47,600 nucleotides of DNA from an uncultured Bacillota bacterium (GCA_937862575.1 CALMFM010000106.1:1-47600), one strand, 5' to 3'. Positions 17,219 to 26,625 are shown, counted from the first letter of the stretch. Made by a program: numbers and translations. Notes: generated from the sequence alone by a model not told the origin.

Positions 17219-18044
17219 TAATCCTACTCTTTATCTAATTCCTACACCTATAGGTAATCTTGAAGACATTACCTTAAGAACGTTGAATATATTAAGAACA
17301 GTTGATAAAATCTATGCAGAAGATACAAGAGTAACAATAAAGCTACTATCTCATTATGATATTCGTAAGCCTTTGGACAGTTTGCACGAACATAACGAAT
17401 CCGTTAAGATAACCAACGTCCTTAATGATTTGAAAAACGGACTAAATGTTGGACTTGTGTCCGATGCCGGTATGCCTTTGATAAGCGACCCTGGGTTCGA
17501 TTTGGTCGGCAGAATCATGTCTGAAGGATATAATGTAGTCTCTTTACCCGGAGCAAATGCCTTATTGCCGGCTTTGGCAATGTCGGGAATTAAAACCCAT
17601 CCGTTTCTATTCTTTGGGTTTCTTGATTCTAAAAGCAATAAAAGAATCGCCGAATTAAAGGAATTGAAACATCTACAAGTCACATTGGTCTTCTATGAAG
17701 CCATTCATCGTATTACCGATACATTAAAAGACATGTTTGAGATATTTGGTCCTAGAGAATTCAGCATAGTCAGAGAAATATCCAAAGCCTTTGAAGAAGT
17801 AATTAAGGGGACTTTGGACGAATACCTAGATGTTGGAGAATTGAAAGGCGAACTGGTAATCGTTGTATCAGGAAACATTGAAACTTCTGAAAAAATGGAA
17901 TTAAGCTTGGTTGAACAAGTTGATTATTTCATTGGTGCCGGATACAAAAAAACCGAAGCCATGAAAATGGTCTCAGAAATGACCGGCACACCAAAAAATA
18001 AAATTTATGAAGAGTATTTAAACGAGAAAATTAAGAAGGGGTGA
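17190..18044 (+). CDS. rsmI: 16S rRNA 2'-O-ribose C1402 methyltransferase RsmI
   Basis: 284 residues from ATG 17190, chosen over TTG 17175 and ATG 17181 because GGAG at 17177-17180 is spaced for 17190. It belongs to the tetrapyrrole methylase fold; the start LYLIPTPIGNLEDITLRTL is the RsmI signature, followed by AEDTR, GLVSDAGMPLISDPG (glycine-rich SAM loop) and SLPGANALLPALAMSGI. It methylates the ribose of C1402 in the 16S decoding centre. Overlaps trmN6; ends in TGA. Confidence 0.95.
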   Translation: MIKKQNYQNNNPTLYLIPTPIGNLEDITLRTLNILRTVDKIYAEDTRVTIKLLSHYDIRKPLDSLHEHNESVKITNVLNDLKNGLNVGLVSDAGMPLISDPGFDLVGRIMSEGYNVVSLPGANALLPALAMSGIKTHPFLFFGFLDSKSNKRIAELKELKHLQVTLVFYEAIHRITDTLKDMFEIFGPREFSIVREISKAFEEVIKGTLDEYLDVGELKGELVIVVSGNIETSEKMELSLVEQVDYFIGAGYKKTEAMKMVSEMTGTPKNKIYEEYLNEKIKKG

Positions 18045-18048
18045 TCTT

Positions 18049-18588
18049 ATGAAATTCGCATGTCTGTTATCAGACGGATTTGAGGATACTGAGGCTTTGG
18101 CTACAGTAAATCTCCTAAGAAGAACCGGAATAGAGATAGATCTTATCTCTGTTTTCAACAAGAAAACAGTGACAGGATCAAACGGGACAACTGTTGTTCC
18201 AACTAAATTGATGAAAAAAATCGATGAAGCAGAATACGACGGCTTGATCATACCTGGAGGAAAACATTCTTTTATTCTGAGAGAAACAGAATCAGTCAAG
18301 AATCTGGTTATGCAATTCTATGAACAAAAGAAATGGTTGATGGCCATCTGCGCCGCACCAACAGTTTTCGGAATGATGGGAATCATGGATGGAAAGAATT
18401 ATGTATCCTTCCCTGGAACCGAAAAGGATATGGGGAAAGCCATTCGAGTTAACAAAAAAGCAGTTACAGACGGGAAATTCATTACTGCTAGATCGGTAGG
18501 GACTGTCTATGATTTTGTTTTTGAAATCATAAAAACCATTTTAGGCGATGAGGCTCTTAACAAGTTTAAAGAAAAAATAGTATATTGA
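18049..18588 (+). CDS. DJ-1/PfpI family protein
   Basis: 179 residues, single domain. The nucleophile-elbow cysteine is C101 in MAICAAPTVFG, and the partner glutamate is E15 in DGFEDTEA, both as in DJ-1/YajL/YhbO relatives. IIPGG (67-71) is also conserved. Members are reported as glyoxalase III, deglycases or redox chaperones; the exact activity is unsettled for the family and cannot be told here. GGGGTGAT precedes the ATG. It lies between rsmI and metG, likely in the same operon. Confidence 0.85.
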   Translation: MKFACLLSDGFEDTEALATVNLLRRTGIEIDLISVFNKKTVTGSNGTTVVPTKLMKKIDEAEYDGLIIPGGKHSFILRETESVKNLVMQFYEQKKWLMAICAAPTVFGMMGIMDGKNYVSFPGTEKDMGKAIRVNKKAVTDGKFITARSVGTVYDFVFEIIKTILGDEALNKFKEKIVY

Positions 18589-18601
18589 TGGAGTGATTAT
18601 C

Positions 18602-20548
18602 ATGAATAAAACATTTTATATAACTACGCCGATTTATTATCCGAGTGGAAAATTCCACATCGGTTCGGCATATACAACCTGTCTATGTGACAGCGTTACA
18701 AGATATAAGCAATTACAAGGCTATGACACCAGGTTTCTGACCGGAACAGACGAACACGGTCAAAAGATTGAAGAAGCAGCCAAAGCCAATAACAAGTCTC
18801 CTCAAGACCATGTCGACTACATCGCTGGGCTTGCCAAAGATCTGTGGAATCAATTGGCTATCCGCAATGATGATTTTATACGCACCACGGAGAAAAGACA
18901 CGAAGCGGTCGTTGAGGATATCTTCGAGAAATTGTTGGCTAATGACGACATATACTTAGGGGAATATACTGGGAATTATTGTGTAAGTTGTGAGTCATAC
19001 TTCACACCTACTCAACTGGTTGATGGAGACAAATGCCCGGATTGCGGTTTGACCACTAAATTGTTAAAAGAAGAAACATACTTCTTGAGATTGTCGAAGT
19101 ATGCCGATAAGTTACTGGATTTCATTGATAAAAATCCTGATTTCATCGTACCTGAAACCAGAAAGAACGAAGTCGTTTCTTTTGTCAAATCTGGATTACA
19201 AGATTTATCAGTTTCCCGCACAGCATTTTCTTGGGGTGTAAAAGTAAGGTCTAATCCAAAACATGTTGTATATGTTTGGATAGATGCTTTGAGCAATTAT
19301 ATCACTGCGCTTGGCTATGATTCAGCGGACGATTCCCTATATCAAAAATATTGGGTTAATGGCGACGAGGTAATCCATGTGGTTGGCAAAGACATCCTGA
19401 GGTTCCACGCCATCTATTGGCCAATCATGTTAATGGCATTAGGCGTCCCAATCAAATTTAGATTGTTCGCCCATGGCTGGTACTTGATGAAAGATGGAAA
19501 AATGTCAAAATCAAAAGGCAACGTAATCTATCCTGAGCAACTCGTGAGTAGATATGGTCTTGATGCTTTTCGTTATTATATAGTTAGAGATATTCCATAC
19601 GGAAACGATGGCGTCTTTACTCCTGAGGATTATATCAAACGCATCAATACTGATTTAGTAAACGATTATGGAAATCTCGTATCTAGGACAATCTCAATGG
19701 TTCACAAGTATTTCGGTGGACACGTGGAAAACAAGAAACACGAACATCCATATATTGAGTTTGAAACTGATTTGGTAAATGTAGCCAATGAAACGATAAA
19801 TAACTATAAATCATTGATGGATGAATTCAAACTTAGCGAAGCCTTAAGAGAATTAAGTGTTTTGGTCAAGAGAACCAATAAACTGATTGACGATACTTTC
19901 CCTTGGGATTTGGCAAAAGATCCAGCGTTGAAAGACGTGCTTGAATCCGTTATGTTCCATTTGTTGGAAGCCATTCGTTTGATTACAATATTATATCTAC
20001 CGTTCTTATTGAATACTTGCGCTAAAGCATTTGACTACCAAGGCGTTGAGGAGAACTTCCGCGATTTCTATGCTTTGGAATTCGGTTTGAAGAAAACTTA
20101 TGATGTTCTTAAAAATCCACCGCATCTTTTCCCAAGGCTTGATGAAGAGAAAGAAGTGGAAGAAATAAGGAAATTGATGTTGATGAAAAAAGAAGACAAG
20201 CCGGAAATCAAACCGATATTACCAGAAATCACGATCGATGATTTTGGAAAAGTCGATATTCGAGCCGGAAAGATAATTGAAGCGAGAAATCACAAAGACG
20301 CAACAAAATTGTTGGTTCTTAAGATTGACACCGGAGATAAAGTTCGCAATATAGTTTCTGGAATCGCCGAGTATTATCAGCCAGAAAATCTTGTAGGAAA
20401 GACGGTGGCGGTTATCGCGAATCTCAAGCCGGTAAAACTCAGAGGAGAACTGTCTGAAGGCATGATTTTAGCTGGAGAAAACCACAAGAAAGAACTGGTT
20501 GTGGTCTTCTTGGATAACAGTCTAAACCCAGGGTCAAAAATCAGTTAA
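18602..20548 (+). CDS. metG: Methionyl-tRNA synthetase with C-terminal tRNA-binding domain
   Basis: 648 residues from ATG 18602 (GGAG 9 bases upstream; the in-frame GTG 18593 overlaps the RBS). It charges tRNA-Met. HIGS (19-22) is the HIGH motif, and KMSKS is at 300-304. A four-cysteine zinc module has C127, C130, C145 and C148. The C-terminal ~105 residues (from IDDFGKVDIRAGKIIEA) are the Trbp111-like OB-fold that binds tRNA and dimerises. No T-box leader is seen, and the short spacing to the upstream gene suggests operon expression. Confidence 0.97.
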   Translation: MNKTFYITTPIYYPSGKFHIGSAYTTCLCDSVTRYKQLQGYDTRFLTGTDEHGQKIEEAAKANNKSPQDHVDYIAGLAKDLWNQLAIRNDDFIRTTEKRHEAVVEDIFEKLLANDDIYLGEYTGNYCVSCESYFTPTQLVDGDKCPDCGLTTKLLKEETYFLRLSKYADKLLDFIDKNPDFIVPETRKNEVVSFVKSGLQDLSVSRTAFSWGVKVRSNPKHVVYVWIDALSNYITALGYDSADDSLYQKYWVNGDEVIHVVGKDILRFHAIYWPIMLMALGVPIKFRLFAHGWYLMKDGKMSKSKGNVIYPEQLVSRYGLDAFRYYIVRDIPYGNDGVFTPEDYIKRINTDLVNDYGNLVSRTISMVHKYFGGHVENKKHEHPYIEFETDLVNVANETINNYKSLMDEFKLSEALRELSVLVKRTNKLIDDTFPWDLAKDPALKDVLESVMFHLLEAIRLITILYLPFLLNTCAKAFDYQGVEENFRDFYALEFGLKKTYDVLKNPPHLFPRLDEEKEVEEIRKLMLMKKEDKPEIKPILPEITIDDFGKVDIRAGKIIEARNHKDATKLLVLKIDTGDKVRNIVSGIAEYYQPENLVGKTVAVIANLKPVKLRGELSEGMILAGENHKKELVVVFLDNSLNPGSKIS

Positions 20549-20575
20549 AAAAGTGGATGTGTCAAAATAAATTTG

Positions 20576-20604
20576 TTGACATATATATATGAAAATGATA
20601 TGAT
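20576..20604 (+). promoter_or_regulatory. Sigma-A promoter for rplM-rpsI
   Basis: TTGACA (20576-20581), a 17-base spacer, then TATGAT (20599-20604): nearly consensus. The roughly 55-base leader that follows contains AAAAGCCCACTAGCC and an A/T-rich stretch, in the position where Firmicutes carry an L13 leader RNA. I cannot confirm that structure by eye. Confidence 0.85.
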
Positions 20605-20665
20605 AATTAAGGTACATTTTTATTTAAAAGCCCACTAGCCTTTTTACTTATAAGGAGGTAATGGA

Positions 20666-21100
20666 ATGAAAACATTTATGGCAAATAAAGACACAATCAA
20701 ACGCGAATGGTTTGTTGTGGATGCTGCTGGTCAAAGACTTGGCCGTCTGTCTACGGAAGTAGCTACAGTATTGAGAGGAAAACATAAACCTACATATACA
20801 CCTCATGTGGACTGTGGAGATTATGTTATTATAATCAACGCTGACAAAATCGAACTTACAGGAAACAAATGGGAAGACAAAAAATACTATACCCATTCAG
20901 ACTATCCTGGCGGTTTGAAAGTTAAAACAGCCAAAGTCATGATGCAAGAGAAACCTACAAGAATGGTTGAACTCGCAGTCAAGGGTATGTTACCAAAAGG
21001 AAAATTAGGAAATCAGATGTACAAAAAATTATTCGTTTATGCAGGTGCAGAACACATTCATCAAGCTCAAAAGCCTGTAGTAATGGAATTGAAAGGGTAG
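20666..21100 (+). CDS. rplM: 50S ribosomal protein L13
   Basis: 144 residues, standard. N-terminus [20 protein letters not shown] with [20 protein letters not shown]; then [18 protein letters not shown] and [13 protein letters not shown]13 is an early assembly protein of the large subunit. A full TAAGGAGGT site precedes the ATG. It pairs with rpsI, as in nearly all bacteria. Confidence 0.98.
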   Translation: MKTFMANKDTIKREWFVVDAAGQRLGRLSTEVATVLRGKHKPTYTPHVDCGDYVIIINADKIELTGNKWEDKKYYTHSDYPGGLKVKTAKVMMQEKPTRMVELAVKGMLPKGKLGNQMYKKLFVYAGAEHIHQAQKPVVMELKG

Positions 21101-21109
21101 GACGACACA

Positions 21110-21505
21110 ATGGCTAAATTAGTTATGTATCGCGGAACCGGAAGAAGAAAATCTTCTGTAGCGAGAGTAATTCTTAGACCAGGTAATGGTGTAATCACTT
21201 GTAACGGACGCAAGTTCGAAGAATACATTCCATCATCACTTGCAAGACTTGATGTCTCTCAACCTTTGGTTCTTACCGCAAACGAAAACACATTTGACAT
21301 TTCCGTAAACGTACAAGGCGGCGGACTTATCGGTCAAGCCGGTGCTATCCGTTTGGGTATCACAAGAGCTTTATTGGAAGTCAACCCTGAGTACAGAAAA
21401 ATCCTTAAACCAGCAGGCCTCATCACCAGAGATCCACGTGTCAAAGAGCGTAAGAAATACGGTCTTAAAAAAGCACGTAGAGCTCCACAATTCAGCAAAC
21501 GTTAA
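21110..21505 (+). CDS. rpsI: 30S ribosomal protein S9
   Basis: 131 residues. Signatures are [39 protein letters not shown] and the C-terminal tail [17 protein letters not shown], whose final Lys-Arg reaches the P-site tRNA anticodon. It begins 9 bases after rplM. A strong terminator follows. Confidence 0.98.
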   Translation: MAKLVMYRGTGRRKSSVARVILRPGNGVITCNGRKFEEYIPSSLARLDVSQPLVLTANENTFDISVNVQGGGLIGQAGAIRLGITRALLEVNPEYRKILKPAGLITRDPRVKERKKYGLKKARRAPQFSKR

Positions 21506-21517
21506 TCTGCCAAAATT

Positions 21518-21549
21518 AAAAACACAGGACTCCACACCCTGTGTTTTTT
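21518..21549. terminator. Terminator after rpsI (also usable by the convergent glyoxalase gene)
   Basis: An 11-base perfect stem, AAAAACACAGG (21518-21528) with CCTGTGTTTTT (21538-21548), closes a 9-base loop and runs into Ts. The A-run on the left gives a matching U-tract on the minus strand, so it can serve both convergent genes. Confidence 0.88.
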
Positions 21550-21555
21550 ATTTTA

Positions 21556-21957
21556 TTATTTCAGTTGAAGAGAATCTTTTCCATATTCCATCAACTCAAT
21601 CGGATTGCCGTCCGGGTCATGGATCCAACTTTGATAATTGTTGTCAAGACCCATTGTGATTGGTTGATCTATCACTAAGCCTTTTGCCTGTAAGTCGGAA
21701 ACCAAACTGTGAATATCATCAACTTCCAAACATAAATGCCTATATGGAGCAGCGTCATGATTCCATTTTATATCTTTGTATGCCGGAAATAGTTCGATGA
21801 ATTGGTTTTCATTGATTTGGATATAATAAATCCAAGGTTTGTCGGGATTGTCACCCAATGTGAACTTTTTCTTGAAACCAAGTTTGTTTACATAGAAATC
21901 CAAAGATTTATCGATATCGGTTACTACCAATGCAAGATGTGCTAATCCTTTAATCAT
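21556..21957 (-). CDS. Glyoxalase/VOC superfamily protein, lactoylglutathione lyase-like
   Basis: 133 residues: two beta-alpha-beta-beta-beta modules in a glyoxalase I size. All four metal ligands of the glyoxalase I pattern are present: H7 (LAHLALVVTD), E55 (QFIELFP), H74 (YRHLCLEVDD) and E121 (NPIELMEYG). This favours a metal-dependent lyase/isomerase such as methylglyoxal detoxification, though substrate in VOC proteins is hard to predict and a low-GC bacterium may use bacillithiol or none. GAGGTGA precedes the ATG, and a near-consensus promoter lies upstream on the same strand. Confidence 0.82.
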   Translation of the reverse strand: MIKGLAHLALVVTDIDKSLDFYVNKLGFKKKFTLGDNPDKPWIYYIQINENQFIELFPAYKDIKWNHDAAPYRHLCLEVDDIHSLVSDLQAKGLVIDQPITMGLDNNYQSWIHDPDGNPIELMEYGKDSLQLK

Positions 21958-21975
21958 AAAATCACCTCTATCTAG

Positions 21976-22004
21976 ATTATAGAATATAAACCATTAAATA
22001 TCAA
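21976..22004 (-). promoter_or_regulatory. Sigma-A promoter for the glyoxalase-like gene
   Basis: Read on the minus strand: TTGATA (22004-21999), 17-base spacer, TATAAT (21981-21976). The -10 is perfect and the -35 matches 5 of 6. Confidence 0.75.
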
Positions 22005-22042
22005 TCTAGTTAGTGTTTTGACTGCGATACTGCGAATATCAA

Positions 22043-22071
22043 TTAACAAACTAGGTTAATTATGGTAAAAT
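22043..22071 (+). promoter_or_regulatory. Sigma-A promoter for cardiolipin synthase gene
   Basis: TTAACA (22043-22048), 17-base spacer, TAAAAT (22066-22071), with TGG directly before the -10 as a TGn extension. Divergent from the glyoxalase promoter about 40 bases away. Confidence 0.65.
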
Positions 22072-22089
22072 TATTTTACGGAGGTCCAG

Positions 22090-23610
22090 ATGAAAAGAGG
22101 ATATTGGATATTAGCCTTAGTTATACTAGCCGAGTTCATATACTCGTTTTTTCTAATTATCGGCTTACATATATCTTCATTGTCCATTGTCATTAAAAAT
22201 AATCTGGTAATCTATATCATTTTGGTAATAATTTGGCTGATTTCTTTAGGCCTTATCATTAGGATATTACTTAAGCCGGACTATGCTTATAACAAGAGTC
22301 ATTGGATATTGATATTGCTGCTGAATCCATTCGTGGGTATCATACTTTATTATATTTTTGCGAGAGATTATCAAATCAAAAGATTATCCAAATTTCGCCC
22401 TTTGATTGCTTCTAAATCATTTTTAGGACTTGAGGAAGTCACAGATCCGGATTATAGCAGAAGCAAATATGGCGATGTATTTGAATTCATTCACCAGTCG
22501 ACTGGACGATCGGTTTATCAAGATGATACCTATATGGAGATTCTTAATAACGGAGACGAGTTTTTCCCAAGATTGACAAAGGAACTCATGAAAGCGAAAG
22601 ATTACATCTTCATGGAGTTCTATATTGTAAAATCAGATAAAATCGGAAAACAAGTCCTTGATATAATGAGAGAAAAGTCAAGGAATGGAGTCAACGTATA
22701 TTTGATATATGATCATATGGGCTCTAATAAAAATATTGACAAGTCATATTTACACAAAATGAAAGAAGATGGAATCAAAATTGGTGTTTTTGATCCGCAA
22801 TCAATATCAATCTTTAATTCCAAAATTAATTTCCGTAATCATCGAAAAGCTATTGTGATTGATGGAAAAGTAGGCTTTGTTGGAGGTATGAATCTCGCGG
22901 ACGAATATAATCATGATGATCCTAAATTTGGGTTTTGGCGCGACACACATGCAATTTTAAGAGGCAACGGAGTAACGAGCATCCAAAACGTATTTATTAA
23001 AGATTGGTATTACATAACAAACAATGTGATTGATAAGCCGATGGATAAGACTATTGAGAATTTCATAGGACAAATAGCAGTCATCGAATCAGGTCCCGAT
23101 TTTGAAAACGGGCTGATTAGGGATGTATATTATAAAATGTTAAGCAAAGCGAAGAAAAGCATCAAGATTGTCACGCCTTATTTGATTATTGAATCAGAGT
23201 TGATGTTAGCTCTGAAAATAGCTTCGAAATCAGGCGTGGAAATAGAGTTGCTTGTCCCTGGCAAGCATGACTATATAGCGGTTGGATACGCAACAGAATC
23301 ATATTATGAGCAGTTATTGAGATTAGGTGTAAAAATATATGAGTATGACAATCACTTTGTTCATTCTAAAATTTTAGTTATTGATGATGAATTAGCTTCA
23401 GTTGGTTCGGTTAATTTTGATCCGAGATCTTTTCATCTTAATTTTGAAGTTACTACTATTTTTGAAAACAAGGCAGTTGATAAAATTGTTTCAAGTTTTA
23501 AAGAGGATTTAAAAAAATCAAATCAGGTTAGTTTGGAAAAATGGAAGAAGCGAGGCTTTGCTTCTCGCATAATTCAAGGACTATTCAACCTGTTTAGCCC
23601 GATATTCTAA
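22090..23610 (+). CDS. cls: Cardiolipin synthase (phospholipase D family)
   Basis: 506 residues. Makes cardiolipin from two phosphatidylglycerols at the membrane. Three hydrophobic stretches fill about residues 4-95 (two to three membrane segments, with LNPFVGIILYYIFARDYQ typical of bacterial Cls). Two intact HKD catalytic motifs follow: H251/K253/D258 in NHRKAIVIDG and H425/K427/D432 in VHSKILVIDD, each followed by a glycine-rich loop. Length is typical of ClsA type. GGAGGT precedes the ATG. rmuC follows 10 bases later, likely in the same transcript. Confidence 0.95.
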   Translation: MKRGYWILALVILAEFIYSFFLIIGLHISSLSIVIKNNLVIYIILVIIWLISLGLIIRILLKPDYAYNKSHWILILLLNPFVGIILYYIFARDYQIKRLSKFRPLIASKSFLGLEEVTDPDYSRSKYGDVFEFIHQSTGRSVYQDDTYMEILNNGDEFFPRLTKELMKAKDYIFMEFYIVKSDKIGKQVLDIMREKSRNGVNVYLIYDHMGSNKNIDKSYLHKMKEDGIKIGVFDPQSISIFNSKINFRNHRKAIVIDGKVGFVGGMNLADEYNHDDPKFGFWRDTHAILRGNGVTSIQNVFIKDWYYITNNVIDKPMDKTIENFIGQIAVIESGPDFENGLIRDVYYKMLSKAKKSIKIVTPYLIIESELMLALKIASKSGVEIELLVPGKHDYIAVGYATESYYEQLLRLGVKIYEYDNHFVHSKILVIDDELASVGSVNFDPRSFHLNFEVTTIFENKAVDKIVSSFKEDLKKSNQVSLEKWKKRGFASRIIQGLFNLFSPIF

Positions 23611-23620
23611 GGAGGATAAT

Positions 23621-24877
23621 ATGACATTTGCGGAAATATTAGGTTTAGTGGGAATTATAATCTCAACCATAATCCTAGTTATAGTTGTATTCCTATACTT
23701 CAAGAAAACGAATACTTCAAGCAATGAGAACATTGAAGATTCGTTACTTAACAGAGTACATGAAATGGAAAATTCATTGAAAAACAACATTTTTGATTCC
23801 ATGTTGAAATTTTCCAATAATATTAACGACCAGTTACGTTCTCAAACGAGCACTTCCAATGAAAGCATTACTGAGTTTAGAATCAATGTAAACAAGGAAT
23901 TGGTATCTTTCCAAGAAAAGATTAAGGAGAGTCTAAACAAGGATTTTACTTCGCTTAATGAGAGCGTTGAAAAGAAGATGGCGGACATTAATGGTAAAGT
24001 AGAAGAAAGACTGTCTCAAGGCTTCAAAGACACTAACGACACTTTCACAAAAATCGCTGAAAGAGTTCAAGTAATTGACGAAGCCCAAAAGAAGATACAA
24101 AGTCTTTCAGAAGAAATGATGGGTTTGCAAAACATTTTAACAAACAATCAAGCAAGAGGTGCTTTCGGGGAATATCAATTAAATCAAATTCTATACAGTG
24201 TTTTTGGTGAAAATAAGAAATTATACGAAACGCAATATACATTCAAAGAAACCAATGAAGGGCCGGTAAGGGCTGATGCAGTGATTTTCTTGCCGGAACC
24301 GAAGAGAATGATCGCGGTTGACTCCAAATTTCCATATAGTTCCTATAAGCAATTATTTGACAATGACGGTATAGCGAAAGATGAAGAAGAAAAACTAATC
24401 AGTGAATTCGGTAAAGAGGTTAAAAAACATATTACCGACATCTCCAAAAAATATATAATACCCGGCGTAACGACAGATTATGCGATGATGTTTGTTCCAA
24501 GTGATGGCATATTAGCTTTATTACATTCAAGAGTGGCATCGGCAGTTGAATATGCTAGAGACAAAAATATCACTATAGTTTCTCCTAGCACAATCATTCC
24601 GATGTTGTCGTCATTCTTCGCTGTCATGATTGATTATGAATATACAAAACACACGAGAGAAATCGTGGACCAGTTAAAAAAACTCAAGAATGATTTTAGA
24701 ATCTTCTCTGAAGAGTGGGGTAAACTGAATCGCACGATCGATACATTGGGTAAAGATAGAGATAAATTGAATAAGCGTGTTGATAACATTTCTACTAAAT
24801 TCAATAGTATAAACAAAGTAGGATTCATCGAAGAAACCGCTGAAATTGAGCCCGAAAACGACGAAAATGCCCTTTGA
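23621..24877 (+). CDS. rmuC: DNA recombination protein RmuC family
   Basis: 418 residues. A single N-terminal membrane segment (about 7-27: LVGIIISTIILVIVVFLYF), then a long coiled coil (about 35-180) and the RmuC nuclease-like domain from NNQARGAFGEYQLNQIL through AVDSKFPYSSY and TTDYAMMFVPSDGI, to SPSTIIPMLSSFFAVMIDYEY. The Asp and Lys of VDSKFP resemble a PD-(D/E)xK core. In E. coli RmuC limits inversions at short repeats. AAGGAGG precedes the ATG. Known function is weak for this family in Gram-positives. Confidence 0.92.
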   Translation: MTFAEILGLVGIIISTIILVIVVFLYFKKTNTSSNENIEDSLLNRVHEMENSLKNNIFDSMLKFSNNINDQLRSQTSTSNESITEFRINVNKELVSFQEKIKESLNKDFTSLNESVEKKMADINGKVEERLSQGFKDTNDTFTKIAERVQVIDEAQKKIQSLSEEMMGLQNILTNNQARGAFGEYQLNQILYSVFGENKKLYETQYTFKETNEGPVRADAVIFLPEPKRMIAVDSKFPYSSYKQLFDNDGIAKDEEEKLISEFGKEVKKHITDISKKYIIPGVTTDYAMMFVPSDGILALLHSRVASAVEYARDKNITIVSPSTIIPMLSSFFAVMIDYEYTKHTREIVDQLKKLKNDFRIFSEEWGKLNRTIDTLGKDRDKLNKRVDNISTKFNSINKVGFIEETAEIEPENDENAL

Positions 24878-24901
24878 AACGGTTAAATAACGGGAATTTA
24901 G

Positions 24902-24930
24902 TTGCATTTATAATTCATTTAATGTATAAT
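24902..24930 (+). promoter_or_regulatory. Sigma-A promoter for cold-shock gene
   Basis: TTGCAT (24902-24907), 17-base spacer, perfect TATAAT (24925-24930). Only about 34 bases separate it from the ATG, so the long cold-shock 5' leader known in E. coli cspA is absent. Confidence 0.75.
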
Positions 24931-24964
24931 GCACGTAAGAATTTTTTAATCAAAGGAGAATTGC

Positions 24965-25162
24965 ATGAACGGCACAGTAAAATGGTTTAACGCAGAAAAA
25001 GGTTATGGATTCATCACTGATGAGCAAGGTAACGATATTTTTGCACATTACTCAGCAATCGAGGGAGACGGCTATAAGACCCTAGAAAACGGCGATAAAG
25101 TAAGTTTTAACGTCGTAGATGGCGATAGAGGACCTCAAGCTGCAAACATAGTAAAGCTGTAA
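24965..25162 (+). CDS. Cold-shock domain protein
   Basis: 65 residues, a complete [19 protein letters not shown] holds RNP1 (KGYGFI), and DIFAHYSAI holds RNP2 (usual form VFVHFSAI, so one unusual Ala). [11 protein letters not shown] is the standard end. It binds single-stranded nucleic acid as an RNA chaperone. AAAGGAG precedes the ATG. Monocistronic, with its own promoter and terminator. Confidence 0.95.
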   Translation: MNGTVKWFNAEKGYGFITDEQGNDIFAHYSAIEGDGYKTLENGDKVSFNVVDGDRGPQAANIVKL

Positions 25163-25182
25163 ATAGTACTGTTAGTTAAACT

Positions 25183-25207
25183 AAAAGGGATGCACAGCAT
25201 CCTTTTT
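25183..25207 (+). terminator. Terminator after the cold-shock gene
   Basis: GGATGC (25188-25193) pairs with GCATCC (25197-25202) around ACA; the stem extends through AAAAG with TTTTT. It ends in a short T run. Confidence 0.8.
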
Positions 25208-25230
25208 ATTTACGGAGTGAACGCAAACTC

Positions 25231-25259
25231 TTGAAAATAAGCTCTCATTACAATATAAT
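25231..25259 (+). promoter_or_regulatory. Sigma-A promoter for cysS operon
   Basis: TTGAAA (25231-25236), 17-base spacer, perfect TATAAT (25254-25259). Leader is only about 25 bases to ATG 25291, which leaves no room for a T-box. Confidence 0.75.
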
Positions 25260-25290
25260 TAAGTATGTTCATCTGAAAGGATATGATGCC

Positions 25291-26625
25291 ATGAAAATTT
25301 ACAATTCTTATACGGATTCTTTGGAAGAATTCAAGACCTTCCATCCCAAGCAGGTCAACATGTATGTCTGCGGTCCCACCGTATATAATTTTATCCATAT
25401 AGGAAACGCCAGGCCAGTCGTCTTTTTTGACACGGTAAGGCGCTATCTTGAAAGCAAAGATTACAAAGTGAAATTTGTTTCCAATTTCACTGATGTGGAC
25501 GATAAGATCATCCAAAAATCTTTAGAAGAAAATATCCCGGAACTACAACTAAGTGGTTATTACATTGAAGCCTTCTTAAATGATTTGGAAGCTTTGAATT
25601 GCAAGACCGATTATATAAAACCAAAAGTAACTGAGTACATGCAACATATAATTGATTACATTAAGAATCTTGTGGATATGGGATATGCTTATGAAATAAA
25701 TGGTGACGTGTATTTTCGTGTTTCCAAAATAAGGGATTATGGAGCTTTAAGCAATCGCGAAATTGATGACCTTATTTCCGGAAGTCGAGTAGAAGTAAAC
25801 GAACTTAAAGAGAATCCTTTGGATTTCACTCTCTGGAAAAAAACAGAGACAGGATTGAATTTCGATTCGCCATTTTCAGTTGGAAGACCGGGTTGGCACA
25901 CAGAGTGCGTGGCGATGATTGACGATATTTTTGGAGAAGAAATAGATATTCATGGTGGAGGAACTGATCTTAAATTCCCACACCATGAAAATGAAATTGC
26001 ACAAGCGAAAGCAACTCATAATCATCGAGTAGCTAATTACTGGATGCATAATGGCAGACTTGATATGAAAGATATTAAGATGTCCAAGAGCCTTGGGAAT
26101 GTGATTTTCGTTAAGGATTTTGAATACAAAATGCCACTTAGATACTTCCTTCTCAGCACTCATTACCGAGCTCCGCTCAATTACAGCGAAGAATCTTTTG
26201 CGATGTATATCAAAGAATGGGAAAAGCTGGAAAATACCTATAAATCGCTATTTTACAAACTTGATATAATTGATGAATTAGTGAAGGGAACTAAGGTTTC
26301 CAACCAAGATATTCTTGATGAAATAAAAAATTTCAATGATGCCATGGATAATGATTTCAATACAGCCAACGCCATTACGGCCTTGCAAGGCATATTGAAG
26401 ATAACTAATCTGAACTTGAGAAAAAACAATAATCAGAAAATTCTTAATGAATTATTTGTTGCCTTGAATTACATGGTAAGCATCCTTGGATTCAAAATAG
26501 ATGCAAACCCAGTGACTGACAAAGATAGAGATACCTACAAGAAGTGGCAAGATGCTAGGAAAAACAAAGAATTCGACAAAGCCGACGAATATAGAAAAGC
26601 TCTTATAGAAAAAGGAATACTATGA
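25291..26625 (+). CDS. cysS: Cysteinyl-tRNA synthetase
   Basis: 444 residues from ATG 25291; an in-frame upstream start at 25231 is excluded because it falls in the promoter. It charges tRNA-Cys. C27 in VCGPTVYNFIHIGNARP binds the catalytic zinc, with the HIGN motif at 36-39. Other zinc ligands appear in WHTECVAM and in FPHHENE. KMSKS is at 263-267 (IKMSKSLGN). The gene overlaps mrnC by 4 bases (ATGA). Order cysS-mrnC-rlmB is as in Bacillus. Confidence 0.97.
   Translation: MKIYNSYTDSLEEFKTFHPKQVNMYVCGPTVYNFIHIGNARPVVFFDTVRRYLESKDYKVKFVSNFTDVDDKIIQKSLEENIPELQLSGYYIEAFLNDLEALNCKTDYIKPKVTEYMQHIIDYIKNLVDMGYAYEINGDVYFRVSKIRDYGALSNREIDDLISGSRVEVNELKENPLDFTLWKKTETGLNFDSPFSVGRPGWHTECVAMIDDIFGEEIDIHGGGTDLKFPHHENEIAQAKATHNHRVANYWMHNGRLDMKDIKMSKSLGNVIFVKDFEYKMPLRYFLLSTHYRAPLNYSEESFAMYIKEWEKLENTYKSLFYKLDIIDELVKGTKVSNQDILDEIKNFNDAMDNDFNTANAITALQGILKITNLNLRKNNNQKILNELFVALNYMVSILGFKIDANPVTDKDRDTYKKWQDARKNKEFDKADEYRKALIEKGIL

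Noticed and set aside
20549-20575. T-box or SAM riboswitch associated with metG
   Set aside because: The metG upstream gap is 13 bases, and the 20549-20575 stretch lies after the gene and before the rplM promoter, with no recognisable riboswitch core.
24878-24901. Terminator after rmuC
   Set aside because: AACGG...AACGGG cannot form a stable stem, and no T run follows.
25231-25290. Longer cysS start giving 20 extra residues
   Set aside because: That region is the cysS promoter (TTGAAA-17-TATAAT).
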